Shown here in pieces: positions 16,871 through 25,434 of a stretch of DNA of 64,000 nucleotides. Under the pieces are notes generated by a model, which saw nothing but the letters and a program-made list of their open reading frames with translations, searched no databases and was not told the origin of the DNA. The stretch is from UBA4810 sp002479215. Lineage in GTDB: Bacteria; Desulfobacterota; Syntrophia; Syntrophales; Smithellaceae. Numbering within the stretch: position 1 is the stretch's first letter; every line of letters begins with the position of its first letter. The stretch lies in the NCBI GenBank assembly GCA_049514435.1, contig JBEKVB010000004.1, positions 1 to 64,000 on the forward strand. The letters are read 5' to 3'. A program made the translations under genes and the position numbers.

Positions 16871-18577
16871 TTATTTAGCGATAAATGTTTTCACTTCCTG
16901 AATAATCTTGGGCAGCGGATAAAGCTTATTTTCACCGGTTTTTCTGATTTTCAATTCAACATTTCCATCAGCAAGATTTTTCTGTCCGATAGTAATTCTC
17001 AGCGGAATTCCGATCAAATCGGCATCCTTGAACTTCACGCCGGCTCTTTCATCCCGGTCATCGAAAATAACCTCAATTCCTTCAACCAGCATTGAAATAT
17101 AAAGATTTTCTGCAGCTTCGAAGATATTTTTTTCGTTCACATTCACCGGAGTGATAATTACCTGATATGGCGCCAGAGGCACAGGCCAGATAATTCCGTC
17201 TTTATCGTAGTTTTGCTCAATACAGGCGGCAACTGTTCTGCCAATGCCAATTCCATAACAGCCCATAATCATAATTTTTTCCTGCCCGTCTTTATCTAAA
17301 TATGCAGCCTTCATCGCCTGACTGTATTTTGTGCCCAGCTTAAAGACATGGCCTACTTCAATTCCGCGCGCAAATTGAATTTTACCGCCACAGCGGGAAC
17401 AGGTATCCTTCTCTTCGATAACGCGCAAATCGGCAAACGAGGCAACATCAAAATCACGGCCGAGGTTAACATTCTTCAAATGGTAATCTTCCTTATTGGC
17501 GCCGGTGACAAAATTGATCATGTTCATTATAGAATAATCGGCAATCACCCGCGTCTTAATTTTGACGGCTCCGGCAAATCCCCGTGGCGCACCGGTCGCC
17601 TTTTTAATCATCTCATCATCAGCAAGTTCCAGCTCGGCCGCACCAAGATAATTTTTTACCTTGATTTCATTTACTTCCTGATCGCCGCGGATAAGCACAG
17701 CGCAAGGCATGCCATCGGCACTAAAAATCAATGTTTTTACAATATCTTGAGGCCTAACATTTAAAAATGAGCTGACTTCTTCGATTGTCCGCACTTTTGG
17801 TGTATGAACTTTTTTCAAAGGTAACCATTCTTTCTGGGTCGTACTCTTTTTTTTTGGCTGTGCTACTTCAGCTTTTTCCAGGTTGGCCGCATACGCGCAT
17901 TTTTCACAAAATACCATGGCATCCTCACCGGATTCGGCTATAACCATAAATTCATGCGAATATTTACCGCCGATACTACCGGAATCCGCTTCCACCGGAC
18001 GAAATATCAACCCGCAGCGGCGGAAAATATTATTATAAGCTGCAAACATCTTTTCGTAACTTATTTGGGCGCCTGCTTCATCGGCATCAAAACTGTAGGC
18101 GTCCTTCATGCCGAATTCCCGGCACCGCATTACACCAAAACGCGGACGCACTTCATCACGGAATTTTGTCTGAATTTGATAAAGATTACAGGGTAATTGA
18201 CGATACGTTTTGACGTCATTACGGACTAAATCAGTGATTACTTCTTCGTGAGTTGGCCCCAGACAATACTCCCGTTCATGACGGTCGCGAAATCTTAAAA
18301 GCTCCTTACCGTAATGTATCCACCTGCCTGATTCCTGCCAAAGCTCCGCCGGTTGCACCATAGGCAAATGAACTTCCTGCGCTCCGGCCTTATTCATTTC
18401 CTCCCGTACAATCTGCTCTACCTTGCGAATAACACGGTAGCCCAGAGGCAAATATGAATATATACCGCTGGTTAATTTCCTGATCATCCCGGCCCTAATC
18501 ATCAGTTGGTGGCTGATAACTTCAGCATCGGAAGGAACTTCCCTTCCCGTGGGCAAGTGCATTTCCGAATAGCGCAT
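16871..18577 (-). CDS. proS: Prolyl-tRNA synthetase, bacterial type
   Basis: A 568-residue class II synthetase that charges tRNA-Pro. Class II motifs 1 and 2 are seen in the N-terminal half (EVHLPMVQPAELWQESGRW, FRDEVRPRFGVMRCREF), an editing INS domain lies around 225-390, and motif 3 (GCYGIGIGRTVAA) precedes the anticodon-binding C-terminus. The ATG follows AAAGGAGG and shares one base with the ispG stop (TAATG), so translation is probably coupled. The cognate tRNA-Pro gene lies about 4.3 kb further along the same strand. Confidence 0.96.
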   Translation of the reverse strand: MRYSEMHLPTGREVPSDAEVISHQLMIRAGMIRKLTSGIYSYLPLGYRVIRKVEQIVREEMNKAGAQEVHLPMVQPAELWQESGRWIHYGKELLRFRDRHEREYCLGPTHEEVITDLVRNDVKTYRQLPCNLYQIQTKFRDEVRPRFGVMRCREFGMKDAYSFDADEAGAQISYEKMFAAYNNIFRRCGLIFRPVEADSGSIGGKYSHEFMVIAESGEDAMVFCEKCAYAANLEKAEVAQPKKKSTTQKEWLPLKKVHTPKVRTIEEVSSFLNVRPQDIVKTLIFSADGMPCAVLIRGDQEVNEIKVKNYLGAAELELADDEMIKKATGAPRGFAGAVKIKTRVIADYSIMNMINFVTGANKEDYHLKNVNLGRDFDVASFADLRVIEEKDTCSRCGGKIQFARGIEVGHVFKLGTKYSQAMKAAYLDKDGQEKIMIMGCYGIGIGRTVAACIEQNYDKDGIIWPVPLAPYQVIITPVNVNEKNIFEAAENLYISMLVEGIEVIFDDRDERAGVKFKDADLIGIPLRITIGQKNLADGNVELKIRKTGENKLYPLPKIIQEVKTFIAK

Positions 18578-19668
18578 TAAACCTCCTTTTTCCCCTTAAG
18601 CATCGAATTTATCTCTTCCAATAAAACCGGCACAAAGTTTTTTTCGGCGATTTTTTTTGTGGCTTTACCCTTTTTAAAAAGCATTCCGAAACCACGGCCT
18701 CCGGCAATGCCGATATCCGCATCGGCAGCCTCACCCGGACCATTGACAACACAGCCCATCAAGGCTACTTTCAAATAGTCTTTTCTACCGATAAGCGCAT
18801 TTTCTATCTTTTGAGTCAACGCCAAAAGATCAATTTGACAACGTCCGCAAGTAGGACAGGAAACAATCTCCGGCCCGACCATTCTAATTTTCAACGCCCG
18901 CAAAATGCTATAGGCCAGGGGAATCTCGTGAACAGGATTACCGGTAACGGAAACTCGAATTGTATCGCCAATGCCTTCATAAAGAAGCATCCCGATACCC
19001 AGCGCTGATTTTATCGCGGCATCAACCAATGTTCCAGCTTCCGTCACACCCAAATGCAGCGGATAATCAGTTTTGGCGGCAATTAGACGGTATGCTTCAA
19101 TCATAGTCGGTACATCTGATGATTTAAGCGATAATTTAATTAAGTCAAATCCTTCGTCTTCAAAAATCTCAATATTTCTTAAAGCGCTGACGACGAGGGC
19201 TTCCGCCGTCGGGCCTCCATATTCCTGCGCTAAATCTTTCTGCAGAGAACCGGCGTTGACACCTATGCGAATAACCACTCGCCGTTCTTTTGCCGTTTTT
19301 ACAATCTCGCGGATTTTTTCTTTATCTATATTGCCGGGATTAATTCTTATACCATCCACCCCCTGCTTTATGGCATCAATCGCTAACTGATAATGGAAGT
19401 GGATATCAGCAACCAGGGGGAGATGTATTCTTTTTTTAATTTCCGGAATCGCCTGCACAGCATCATTATCGGGCACGGCAATACGGACAATTTCACAACC
19501 GGCTTCATCGAGCGCGTTTATTTGGGCGGAAGTGGCTTCCACATCACGGGTATCCGTATTGGTCATGGATTGCACTGCCACAGGTGCGTCCCCGCCTACT
19601 TGCACACTGCCAAGATTGATTTTCTTTGCTTTTCTTCTTCTGACAAATCGTGAATCTTCCAAATGCAC
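18577..19668 (-). CDS. ispG: 4-hydroxy-3-methylbut-2-en-1-yl diphosphate synthase
   Basis: A 363-residue iron-sulfur enzyme of the MEP isoprenoid pathway that turns MEcPP into HMBPP. The N-terminus has VAVQSMTNTDTRDV, typical of IspG, and the cluster cysteines occur as SCPTCGRC and GCVVNGPGEA. The start is a GTG at 19668, giving the expected N-terminal distance to the QSMTNT motif. Its stop overlaps the proS start by one base. Confidence 0.95.
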   Translation of the reverse strand: MHLEDSRFVRRRKAKKINLGSVQVGGDAPVAVQSMTNTDTRDVEATSAQINALDEAGCEIVRIAVPDNDAVQAIPEIKKRIHLPLVADIHFHYQLAIDAIKQGVDGIRINPGNIDKEKIREIVKTAKERRVVIRIGVNAGSLQKDLAQEYGGPTAEALVVSALRNIEIFEDEGFDLIKLSLKSSDVPTMIEAYRLIAAKTDYPLHLGVTEAGTLVDAAIKSALGIGMLLYEGIGDTIRVSVTGNPVHEIPLAYSILRALKIRMVGPEIVSCPTCGRCQIDLLALTQKIENALIGRKDYLKVALMGCVVNGPGEAADADIGIAGGRGFGMLFKKGKATKKIAEKNFVPVLLEEINSMLKGKKEV

Positions 19669-19863
19669 CAGCTTTCTATCGATTTTTTATAGATAAATTT
19701 ATAACATGCGAATTGATCTTCGGCAATGGGTAATTTGATCGGAAAACTGCCAAGGCAATAATATCGCTAAAATAATAAATGTTTTAACCGACGCACAATG
19801 AAATATTATATTCGAGAATGGCGATGGAAGCTTACTTACCCTGCCAGCAATGCAGACATAATC

Positions 19864-19884
19864 GATCGGCCGGAAGGGCCGATC
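19864..19884. other. Strong hairpin downstream of the aspartate-type aminotransferase gene
   Basis: GATCGGCC, five-base loop, GGCCGATC: a perfect 8-bp stem about 25 bases beyond the aminotransferase stop. A T-run (ATTTTTTT) lies on the plus-strand side, so it is not a canonical terminator for the minus-strand gene, but it may protect the 3' end. Confidence 0.5.
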
Positions 19885-19908
19885 ACAGAAATTTTTTTCC
19901 TCTATCAC

Positions 19909-21102
19909 CTAGTCCAGCTTAGCAACGGCATTCTTAATACGTTTCATGCCTTCTTCAATATTCGCCAAAGAAGTGGCATAAGATAAGCGAATATGGTCGT
20001 CGCTACCGAAAGCAGCTCCGGGAACTGCGGCTACGTTGGCCTCATCAAGCAGGTAATCAATCAATTCGGCAGAATTGGTTATTTTTTTCCCTTTGTAAGA
20101 GCGGCCATAAATATTGGACACATTGGGAAAAACATAAAACGCGCCTTCGGGAGAAAAGCATCTTATGCCGGGAATGACGTTGAGAGCGTCAACAATAACA
20201 TTTCTTCGTTTTTGGAATTCGCGGACCATTTTCTCCACAACACTCTGGTCGCCGGAAAGCGCTTCCAGTGCCGCTTTCTGCGAAATGGAAGTGGGATTGG
20301 AAGTGTTTTGACTTTGAATCTTATTTATTGCCGCCACTATTTCTTCCGGCCCCGCAGCATATCCGATTCTCCAGCCGGTCATAGCGTACGTTTTGGATAC
20401 ACCGTTCACCACTATGGTCTTATCTTTCATTTTGCTTTCCGCCGAAGCAATATCAGCGAAAGGGAATTTAGCATAAAATATTTTTTCGTAAATATCATCC
20501 GAAATGACCAATATGTCTTTGTCCATCAAAACAGCAGCAATGGCTTTTAACTCTTCGGGGGAATAAGCCGCTCCTGTGGGATTGGAAGGACTATTAATGA
20601 TTACGGCACGGGTACGTTTAGTTATGGCGGCTTTTAATTGCTCGGGCTTCATTTTAAAACCGTCTTTTTCCTTAGTGTTAACGATCACCGGCAGGCCGCC
20701 GGCTAAAACGACGATATCCGGATAGGAAACCCAATAGGGAGCTGGAATAATGACTTCATCGCCTTCATCAAAAAGAGCCTGAGCCAAATTATATAATGTA
20801 TGCTTCGCGCCGCAGGAAACGACTATTTGTGAACGCTTATATTCCAGATCGCTATCACGTTTCAATTTAGCGACAATAGCGTCTTTCAATTCATCAGTAC
20901 CGCCTACCGGCGTGTATTTGGTAAAACCGGATTCAATGGCTTTAATTGCCGCATTCTTAATATTAACCGGTGTATCAAAATCCGGTTCACCCGCGCCAAA
21001 GCCGATTACATCCCTTCCCTGTGCTCTCAAGAAATTCGTTTTAGCGGTGATGGCTAAAGTTTCCGATGGTTTGATTTTTGCTATCCTTGCCGCTAATCGC
21101 AC
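19909..21102 (-). CDS. Pyridoxal-phosphate aminotransferase, aspartate type
   Basis: A 397-residue fold-type I aminotransferase close to prokaryotic AspC. It shows FGAGEPDFDTPVNIK, NSPSNPTGAAYS, SDDIYEKI and the PLP lysine region SKTYAMTGWRIGY, plus the carboxylate-binding arginine near the end (IRLSYATS). It would move amino groups between aspartate and 2-oxoglutarate. The start is GTG at 21102 with a GGAGG site that lies inside the 3' end of coaD. It is the last gene of the rsmD-coaD run. Confidence 0.92.
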   Translation of the reverse strand: MRLAARIAKIKPSETLAITAKTNFLRAQGRDVIGFGAGEPDFDTPVNIKNAAIKAIESGFTKYTPVGGTDELKDAIVAKLKRDSDLEYKRSQIVVSCGAKHTLYNLAQALFDEGDEVIIPAPYWVSYPDIVVLAGGLPVIVNTKEKDGFKMKPEQLKAAITKRTRAVIINSPSNPTGAAYSPEELKAIAAVLMDKDILVISDDIYEKIFYAKFPFADIASAESKMKDKTIVVNGVSKTYAMTGWRIGYAAGPEEIVAAINKIQSQNTSNPTSISQKAALEALSGDQSVVEKMVREFQKRRNVIVDALNVIPGIRCFSPEGAFYVFPNVSNIYGRSYKGKKITNSAELIDYLLDEANVAAVPGAAFGSDDHIRLSYATSLANIEEGMKRIKNAVAKLD

Positions 21103-21105
21103 AAA

Positions 21106-21633
21106 CTACCTCCGATTATTATTGTTGTTATGATTTATTTTGAATTTTTCCAATAGCTTCTGATGAACATTATCCGGCACCAAAGCCTTTACCGATCCCC
21201 CCAAACTAACCACTTCTTTGATTATCTTGGAGCTCGTATAAAACCATTTAAAGCCGCTCATAAGAAACACCGTTTCAATTTCTCTTGTTTGACGGCGGTT
21301 CATTAGGGCCATCTGGAATTCATACTCAAAATCGGAAAGGGCACGCATCCCGCGTAATATTATGCTGGCACCGGAACTTTTCAAATAATCGACAAGCAAC
21401 CCGGAATGACAATCAACTCTGACACCTTTAATTTCCCTGCACACTTCCCTGATCATATCCATTCTTTCTTCTACCGTGAAAAGAGTGGCTTTATCGGCAT
21501 TGTAAGCAACGAGAACGATAATTTCATCAAATATTCTAATTCCTCTTTTGATAATATCCACGTGGCCATTAGTAATGGGATCGAATGTGCCGGGATATAT
21601 GGCAATGCTGTTGGGGAATTTGTCCTGTGTCAT
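21106..21633 (-). CDS. coaD: Phosphopantetheine adenylyltransferase
   Basis: A protein of about 175 residues for the fourth step of CoA synthesis, adenylating 4'-phosphopantetheine. The nucleotidyltransferase motif IYPGTFDPITNGH and the later SGFKWFYTSSKIIKEV are diagnostic. I chose the ATG at 21633 (GGAG five bases upstream) over a GTG two codons earlier. The C-terminus ends in a run of five asparagines and RR; the last two codons (CGG AGG) also form the ribosome site of the next gene. It overlaps or abuts rsmD. Confidence 0.94.
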   Translation of the reverse strand: MTQDKFPNSIAIYPGTFDPITNGHVDIIKRGIRIFDEIIVLVAYNADKATLFTVEERMDMIREVCREIKGVRVDCHSGLLVDYLKSSGASIILRGMRALSDFEYEFQMALMNRRQTREIETVFLMSGFKWFYTSSKIIKEVVSLGGSVKALVPDNVHQKLLEKFKINHNNNNNRR

Positions 21634-21635
21634 TT

Positions 21636-22187
21636 TCACTCCATTTTAAAAAAAGTTAAGGCATTATCGCCATATTTTCTCTGGTTTGTTTGGTGAATAT
21701 TCTCATCTAAAAACTCTCTAAATTTTTTTCTTGTCGAATGTTGAATTACAACTACACCGCCTTCTCTGAGGACACGATACTTATTCAAAGTCTTCAGCGT
21801 AGTACCTGCTAAATTTCGGTTATAAGGTGGATCGGCAAATACAACATCAACTTCATATTTTTTTTTAAAAAGATCACGTAACCCTATTGCTACATCGGCA
21901 CCAATTACCCGGCACTTTTGTTCTAAAGAACACGTTTGGATATTTTTTTTAATAACCTCAATAAGGTTTTTATTTTTTTCTATCAAATAAACTTCTTGAG
22001 CTCCGCGGCTGGCAGCCTCCAAACCAACACTGCCTGATCCGGCAAAGAGATCAAGAAATATTTTGCCTTGCAGGGGGCCCAATAAATTAAAAAGAGTTTC
22101 ACGTAAAAAATCAGAAGTCGGCCTTTCTTTCGATCTCGCGGGAAAAGACAATATCCTTCCCTTAACCTCGCCTCCGATAATACGCAT
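21636..22187 (-). CDS. rsmD: 16S rRNA (guanine966-N2)-methyltransferase
   Basis: A 183-residue SAM-dependent methyltransferase that modifies G966 of 16S rRNA. It begins MRIIGGEVKGR and shows RPTSDFLRETLFN, the SAM loop LDLFAGSGSVGLEA and the catalytic FADPPYN. Pairing of rsmD with coaD is common in bacteria. The repeat copy B lies just upstream, between this gene and pssA. Confidence 0.94.
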   Translation of the reverse strand: MRIIGGEVKGRILSFPARSKERPTSDFLRETLFNLLGPLQGKIFLDLFAGSGSVGLEAASRGAQEVYLIEKNKNLIEVIKKNIQTCSLEQKCRVIGADVAIGLRDLFKKKYEVDVVFADPPYNRNLAGTTLKTLNKYRVLREGGVVVIQHSTRKKFREFLDENIHQTNQRKYGDNALTFFKME

Positions 22188-22200
22188 AATTTTTCACAAT

Positions 22201-22308
22201 CACGGGTATGAACCCCAAAGCAAGTTTTGGAAACCCATTCCACAGTCCGCCGCAGGCGGATTCAACTTACCAATTTCCCTACACTTCGTTATGAAAATTG
22301 GAGTTTCA
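22201..22308 (+). repeat. Dispersed double-hairpin intergenic repeat, copy B
   Basis: It starts CACGGGTATGAACCCC exactly like copy A, has a first hairpin TCCGCC/GGCGGA, the linker TTCAACTTACC, a second stem CCAATTT/AAATTGG and ends GGAGTTTCACAAATAAA. The stems differ in sequence from the other copies but pair perfectly. It fills the gap between pssA and rsmD, in the opposite orientation to those genes. Confidence 0.8.
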
Positions 22309-22327
22309 CAAATAAATCAAACCTGAA

Positions 22328-23119
22328 TTATTTATTGGGCTCCATATATTGCACTGACGAATTTTTTTTCTCTTTAGCTTTTCTGCGCGTTCGCTGGCCA
22401 AACTTTGCCAGCCACCATATCGGCCCGGAAATAGCGTAACCTAACATAGCCACAAAAGTCACAATTACCGGTATAGCCACTACTATTATTAAAAGAAGAA
22501 TTAATGAAAAAAAAGTCATGAACGGCTTGCGGGCTAGGAGTTTCAAGTCTTTGAAGCTATAATACTTGATATTGCTGACCATTAGAATAGAGAGAACCGT
22601 GACAAAAAAAATCATGGAAGGATCATGGAATTTACCCTCAACTCCCGCGTAATCGAAAAAAATGACTGTAGTGGCCACAACCGAAGCGGCAGCCGGAATG
22701 GGCAAACCATTAAATACTTTGCTTTCAATTATGCCGATTTGGATATTATAACGAGCTAAACGCAAAGCGCCGCAAAGAACAAATAAGAATGCGGCGAGCC
22801 AGCCCCATTTACCGTAAAAAGACATCGCCCAATTATACGCAAGAAAAGACGGGGCCACGCCAAAGGCAATCACGTCGGAAAGTGAATCATATTCCGCTCC
22901 AAATTTACTGGTCGTGTTAGTAAAACGGGCAATCCGGCCATCCAATCCGTCAAAAACAACGGCCGCCAAAATAGTGATGGCCGCGACAACAAAATTTTCT
23001 TTCAAGGAAGCGATAATGGAATAAAATCCGCAAAATAAACTGGCTGTTGTAAAAAGGTTGGGCAATACATAAATACCTTTTTTAATGCGGCTCTTTTTAA
23101 AGGGAGTTTCTTTATTCAT
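22328..23119 (-). CDS. pssA: CDP-diacylglycerol-serine O-phosphatidyltransferase
   Basis: A 263-residue multi-membrane-span enzyme making phosphatidylserine from CDP-diacylglycerol and serine. The CDP-alcohol phosphotransferase motif is visible as FDGLDGRIAR followed by FGAEYDSLSD. Several hydrophobic stretches follow, and the C-terminal tail is basic. Its ATG overlaps the psd stop (ATGA), so the two phospholipid genes are translated together, although psd comes first. Confidence 0.92.
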   Translation of the reverse strand: MNKETPFKKSRIKKGIYVLPNLFTTASLFCGFYSIIASLKENFVVAAITILAAVVFDGLDGRIARFTNTTSKFGAEYDSLSDVIAFGVAPSFLAYNWAMSFYGKWGWLAAFLFVLCGALRLARYNIQIGIIESKVFNGLPIPAAASVVATTVIFFDYAGVEGKFHDPSMIFFVTVLSILMVSNIKYYSFKDLKLLARKPFMTFFSLILLLIIVVAIPVIVTFVAMLGYAISGPIWWLAKFGQRTRRKAKEKKNSSVQYMEPNK

Positions 23120-23757
23120 GATAAGAAGCCCAAAGGTGTCTGACCTGCTTTTACCTTGTCCCGAAGTTTTACTGAAATGCGGGAATCTTCGGGTAAATAA
23201 ACATCCACGCGTGAACCAAAACGAATTATGCCGAAACGCTCACCTTTTTTAATTGTCATCCCGACATTCATCCAGCAAATAATCCTGCGGGCGATAAGAC
23301 CGGCTATTTGCACCACCCAAATCGACCGACCGTCTTTGATGTTTATCATAACTTCATTGCGTTCGTTATCCAGAGAAGCTTTGTCTAAATTGGCGGAAAA
23401 AAATTTACCCTCATGATAATTCATCGCTTCTATTTTTCCGTTATAAGGGGCGCGGTTAACATGAACATTAAAAACATTCATGAAAATACTTATTTTTTTA
23501 AATCTCCCGGAAATGCTGCCATTCAGCGCAACATCTTCTATTTTTATTACTTTGCCGTCAGCGGGAGAAATTAAAACTTTTTCTTCTTCTTGAAAATATC
23601 TATCCGGATTACGGAAAAACCAAATAATAAAAAAAGTGATGAGAGCGAATAAAATTGTCAGCCAAATGATGCCAAAGAAAGCCACAAAAACAGCGATGAC
23701 GAGTGAAAAGATTATAAAGGGATAACCTTCATGAGCGATTATGCTATCGTGTTTCAT
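23116..23757 (-). CDS. psd: Phosphatidylserine decarboxylase, short (PSD-A type)
   Basis: A 213-residue pyruvoyl enzyme that converts phosphatidylserine to phosphatidylethanolamine. Two membrane segments lie in the first 45 residues, then SPADGKVIKIED and, near the end, the self-cleavage site in RFGSRVDVYLP, where the serine becomes the pyruvoyl group. This short form is common in anaerobes. It begins a two-gene unit with pssA, with a good promoter 37-65 bases upstream. Confidence 0.93.
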   Translation of the reverse strand: MKHDSIIAHEGYPFIIFSLVIAVFVAFFGIIWLTILFALITFFIIWFFRNPDRYFQEEEKVLISPADGKVIKIEDVALNGSISGRFKKISIFMNVFNVHVNRAPYNGKIEAMNYHEGKFFSANLDKASLDNERNEVMINIKDGRSIWVVQIAGLIARRIICWMNVGMTIKKGERFGIIRFGSRVDVYLPEDSRISVKLRDKVKAGQTPLGFLS

Positions 23758-23793
23758 AAAGTATATTATCTTTCCTTAAAAATTGAGCTTTTT

Positions 23794-23822
23794 TTGATAT
23801 ATCAATTGGGTGCACTTGTCAA
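23794..23822 (-). promoter_or_regulatory. Sigma-70-type promoter for psd-pssA, overlapping a palindrome
   Basis: On the minus strand TTGACA (23817-23822) and TATCAA (23794-23799) have a 17-base spacer. The perfect 12-bp palindrome TTGATATATCAA (23794-23805) covers the -10 box and could be an operator. Confidence 0.6.
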
Positions 23823-23897
23823 TAAATCTTTGAATTTATTCCTGCGGCATTTCCAGGTAGAAGCCGGCTGTCAGATTAAATGGTTCTATACTCATGG

Positions 23898-23926
23898 TTG
23901 ACTCTTACCTGCCCCAACTATATAAT
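23898..23926 (+). promoter_or_regulatory. Sigma-70 promoter for the transglutaminase-ABC operon
   Basis: TTGACT (23898-23903) and TATAAT (23921-23926) with an ideal 17-base spacer. Transcription would start near 23933, about 35 bases before the ATG. Confidence 0.85.
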
Positions 23927-23967
23927 AATCGACAAGCTGGTTATTAGCTTCTCGCAGGTTAAAATTT

Positions 23968-25434
23968 ATGTTTAAAATCAGAGGGTATTTCGCCTGGGGT
24001 ATTTTTATTACTCTTGTTTTCCTCACCCTTTTAACAATTCGTCTAGAATTCTTTCAAAAAAGTCCGGAGACTGTCGCCATTGAGCAAACACCGGTAACAC
24101 CCAAAACGCAAGACACTTGGATGAATATCTACCAAAACGGCAGGAAGATCGGTGTTGCGCATCGGCTTTTCACTGCCGGGGAAAAAGGCTTTAACTTCAG
24201 CGAAACCGTATTTATGCAAATCAATACCATGGGAGTAACACAAGTGCTCAATATTCTGACAGAAGGCGATCTTAATCCCGATATGACCATCTCTTCATTT
24301 AATTTTAATTTGAATTCCAGCCTCTTTCGTTTTCAGGCGCGCGGCTTTATTGTAAAAAACAAACTGATTTTATTCGCCGGCCTGCCCGACGCTCAGGAAA
24401 GAAGTGAAATCAAGCTCAAAGATATCCCTTATATGAGCGGAAGCATTTATGAAGCCGCGTTCCGGACTAACATGGAAAAAGATGCCTCTCGCAGTTTCAG
24501 CATTTTTGATCCTTCCACATTGGGAAAACGCTTTATCAAAGTTACCAGAAATGCAGATGAAGTTATTCCCCTAATGGGGAAACGGATTTTAACACAGAAA
24601 TACTGTGCTGATTTCATGGGCGCGAAAAATTACGCCTGGCTGGATAAAAACGGAGATGTTTTAAAAGAAACAAGTATTTTAGGCTTTTCTATGGAAAAGG
24701 TCAGCCCCCAGAAAGCGCAGGAAGGAATATCAGCCAGCTCAACAATTGACCTAACCCAAATTGCATCTGTTCCTTTTAATGTCAAAATCACTGAACCGGA
24801 GAAGCTAAACGAAATTAAAATCAAAATTACCGGTATCAGCCAAACGTCATTATTCCTTAATGGAGACAGACAAAGTTTGCGCCATGATGTTCTGACCATC
24901 ACCAAAGAACAACTACCCGCGCCGCAGACCTCCGGCAATATTCCACCTGAAAAAATTGCCGTCTTTTTAACACCGTCACCTCTTATACAATCCAATCATG
25001 CGCAAATAAAAGCACAAGTGGAAAGAATCATTAAACCAACCGATACTGCCGTGCAAAAAGCAAAGAAAATTGTCAACTGGGTTTATCGCCATGTGGAGAA
25101 AAAACCCGTCTTATCGGTGCCTAACGCCTTGGAAGTCTTGAAAAATAAAGTCGGCGATTGCAATGAGCATGCTGTATTGACGACTGCACTGCTTCGCGCC
25201 GCCGGAATTCCGGCACAAACGGAGGCGGGCTTGGTTTATCAGCGCGGGCGGTTTTACTATCATGCCTGGAACATTATTTACTTAGGCCAGTGGATAACCG
25301 CTGATGCTGTTTTCAATCAGTTCCCCGCCGATGTAACTCATATCCGACTTGTCCGGGGTGAAGGAAACGAACAACTGGATTTACTGGGTGTGATTGGCAA
25401 AATAAAACTGGAGGCATTAGAACAGGAAAAATGA
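23968..25434 (+). CDS. Transglutaminase-like domain protein, membrane-anchored
   Basis: A 488-residue protein with one N-terminal membrane segment (about 8-27) and a large periplasmic part. Near residues 365-460 it has a transglutaminase-like fold: VGDCNEHAVLTTALLRAAGIP with the candidate catalytic cysteine, FYYHAWNIIYL with the histidine, and WITADAVFNQ with the aspartate. Such domains in bacteria usually act as peptidases. The rest has no recognised domain. The stop overlaps the next gene's start (ATGA), so it is made with an ABC transporter and may process or handle its substrate. Confidence 0.82.
   Translation: MFKIRGYFAWGIFITLVFLTLLTIRLEFFQKSPETVAIEQTPVTPKTQDTWMNIYQNGRKIGVAHRLFTAGEKGFNFSETVFMQINTMGVTQVLNILTEGDLNPDMTISSFNFNLNSSLFRFQARGFIVKNKLILFAGLPDAQERSEIKLKDIPYMSGSIYEAAFRTNMEKDASRSFSIFDPSTLGKRFIKVTRNADEVIPLMGKRILTQKYCADFMGAKNYAWLDKNGDVLKETSILGFSMEKVSPQKAQEGISASSTIDLTQIASVPFNVKITEPEKLNEIKIKITGISQTSLFLNGDRQSLRHDVLTITKEQLPAPQTSGNIPPEKIAVFLTPSPLIQSNHAQIKAQVERIIKPTDTAVQKAKKIVNWVYRHVEKKPVLSVPNALEVLKNKVGDCNEHAVLTTALLRAAGIPAQTEAGLVYQRGRFYYHAWNIIYLGQWITADAVFNQFPADVTHIRLVRGEGNEQLDLLGVIGKIKLEALEQEK

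Noticed and set aside
19864..19900. Plus-strand terminator from the GATCGGCC hairpin with T-run
   Set aside because: No plus-strand gene lies upstream to be terminated, and the T-run is seven bases away from the stem.
19699..19908. Open frame of 69 codons just after the aspartate-type aminotransferase
   Set aside because: No start signal, no family resemblance; the stretch holds a hairpin and looks untranslated.
22201..22308. CRISPR array as an explanation of the repeats
   Set aside because: The copies are tens of kilobases apart, not in tandem with spacers, and no cas genes are present.
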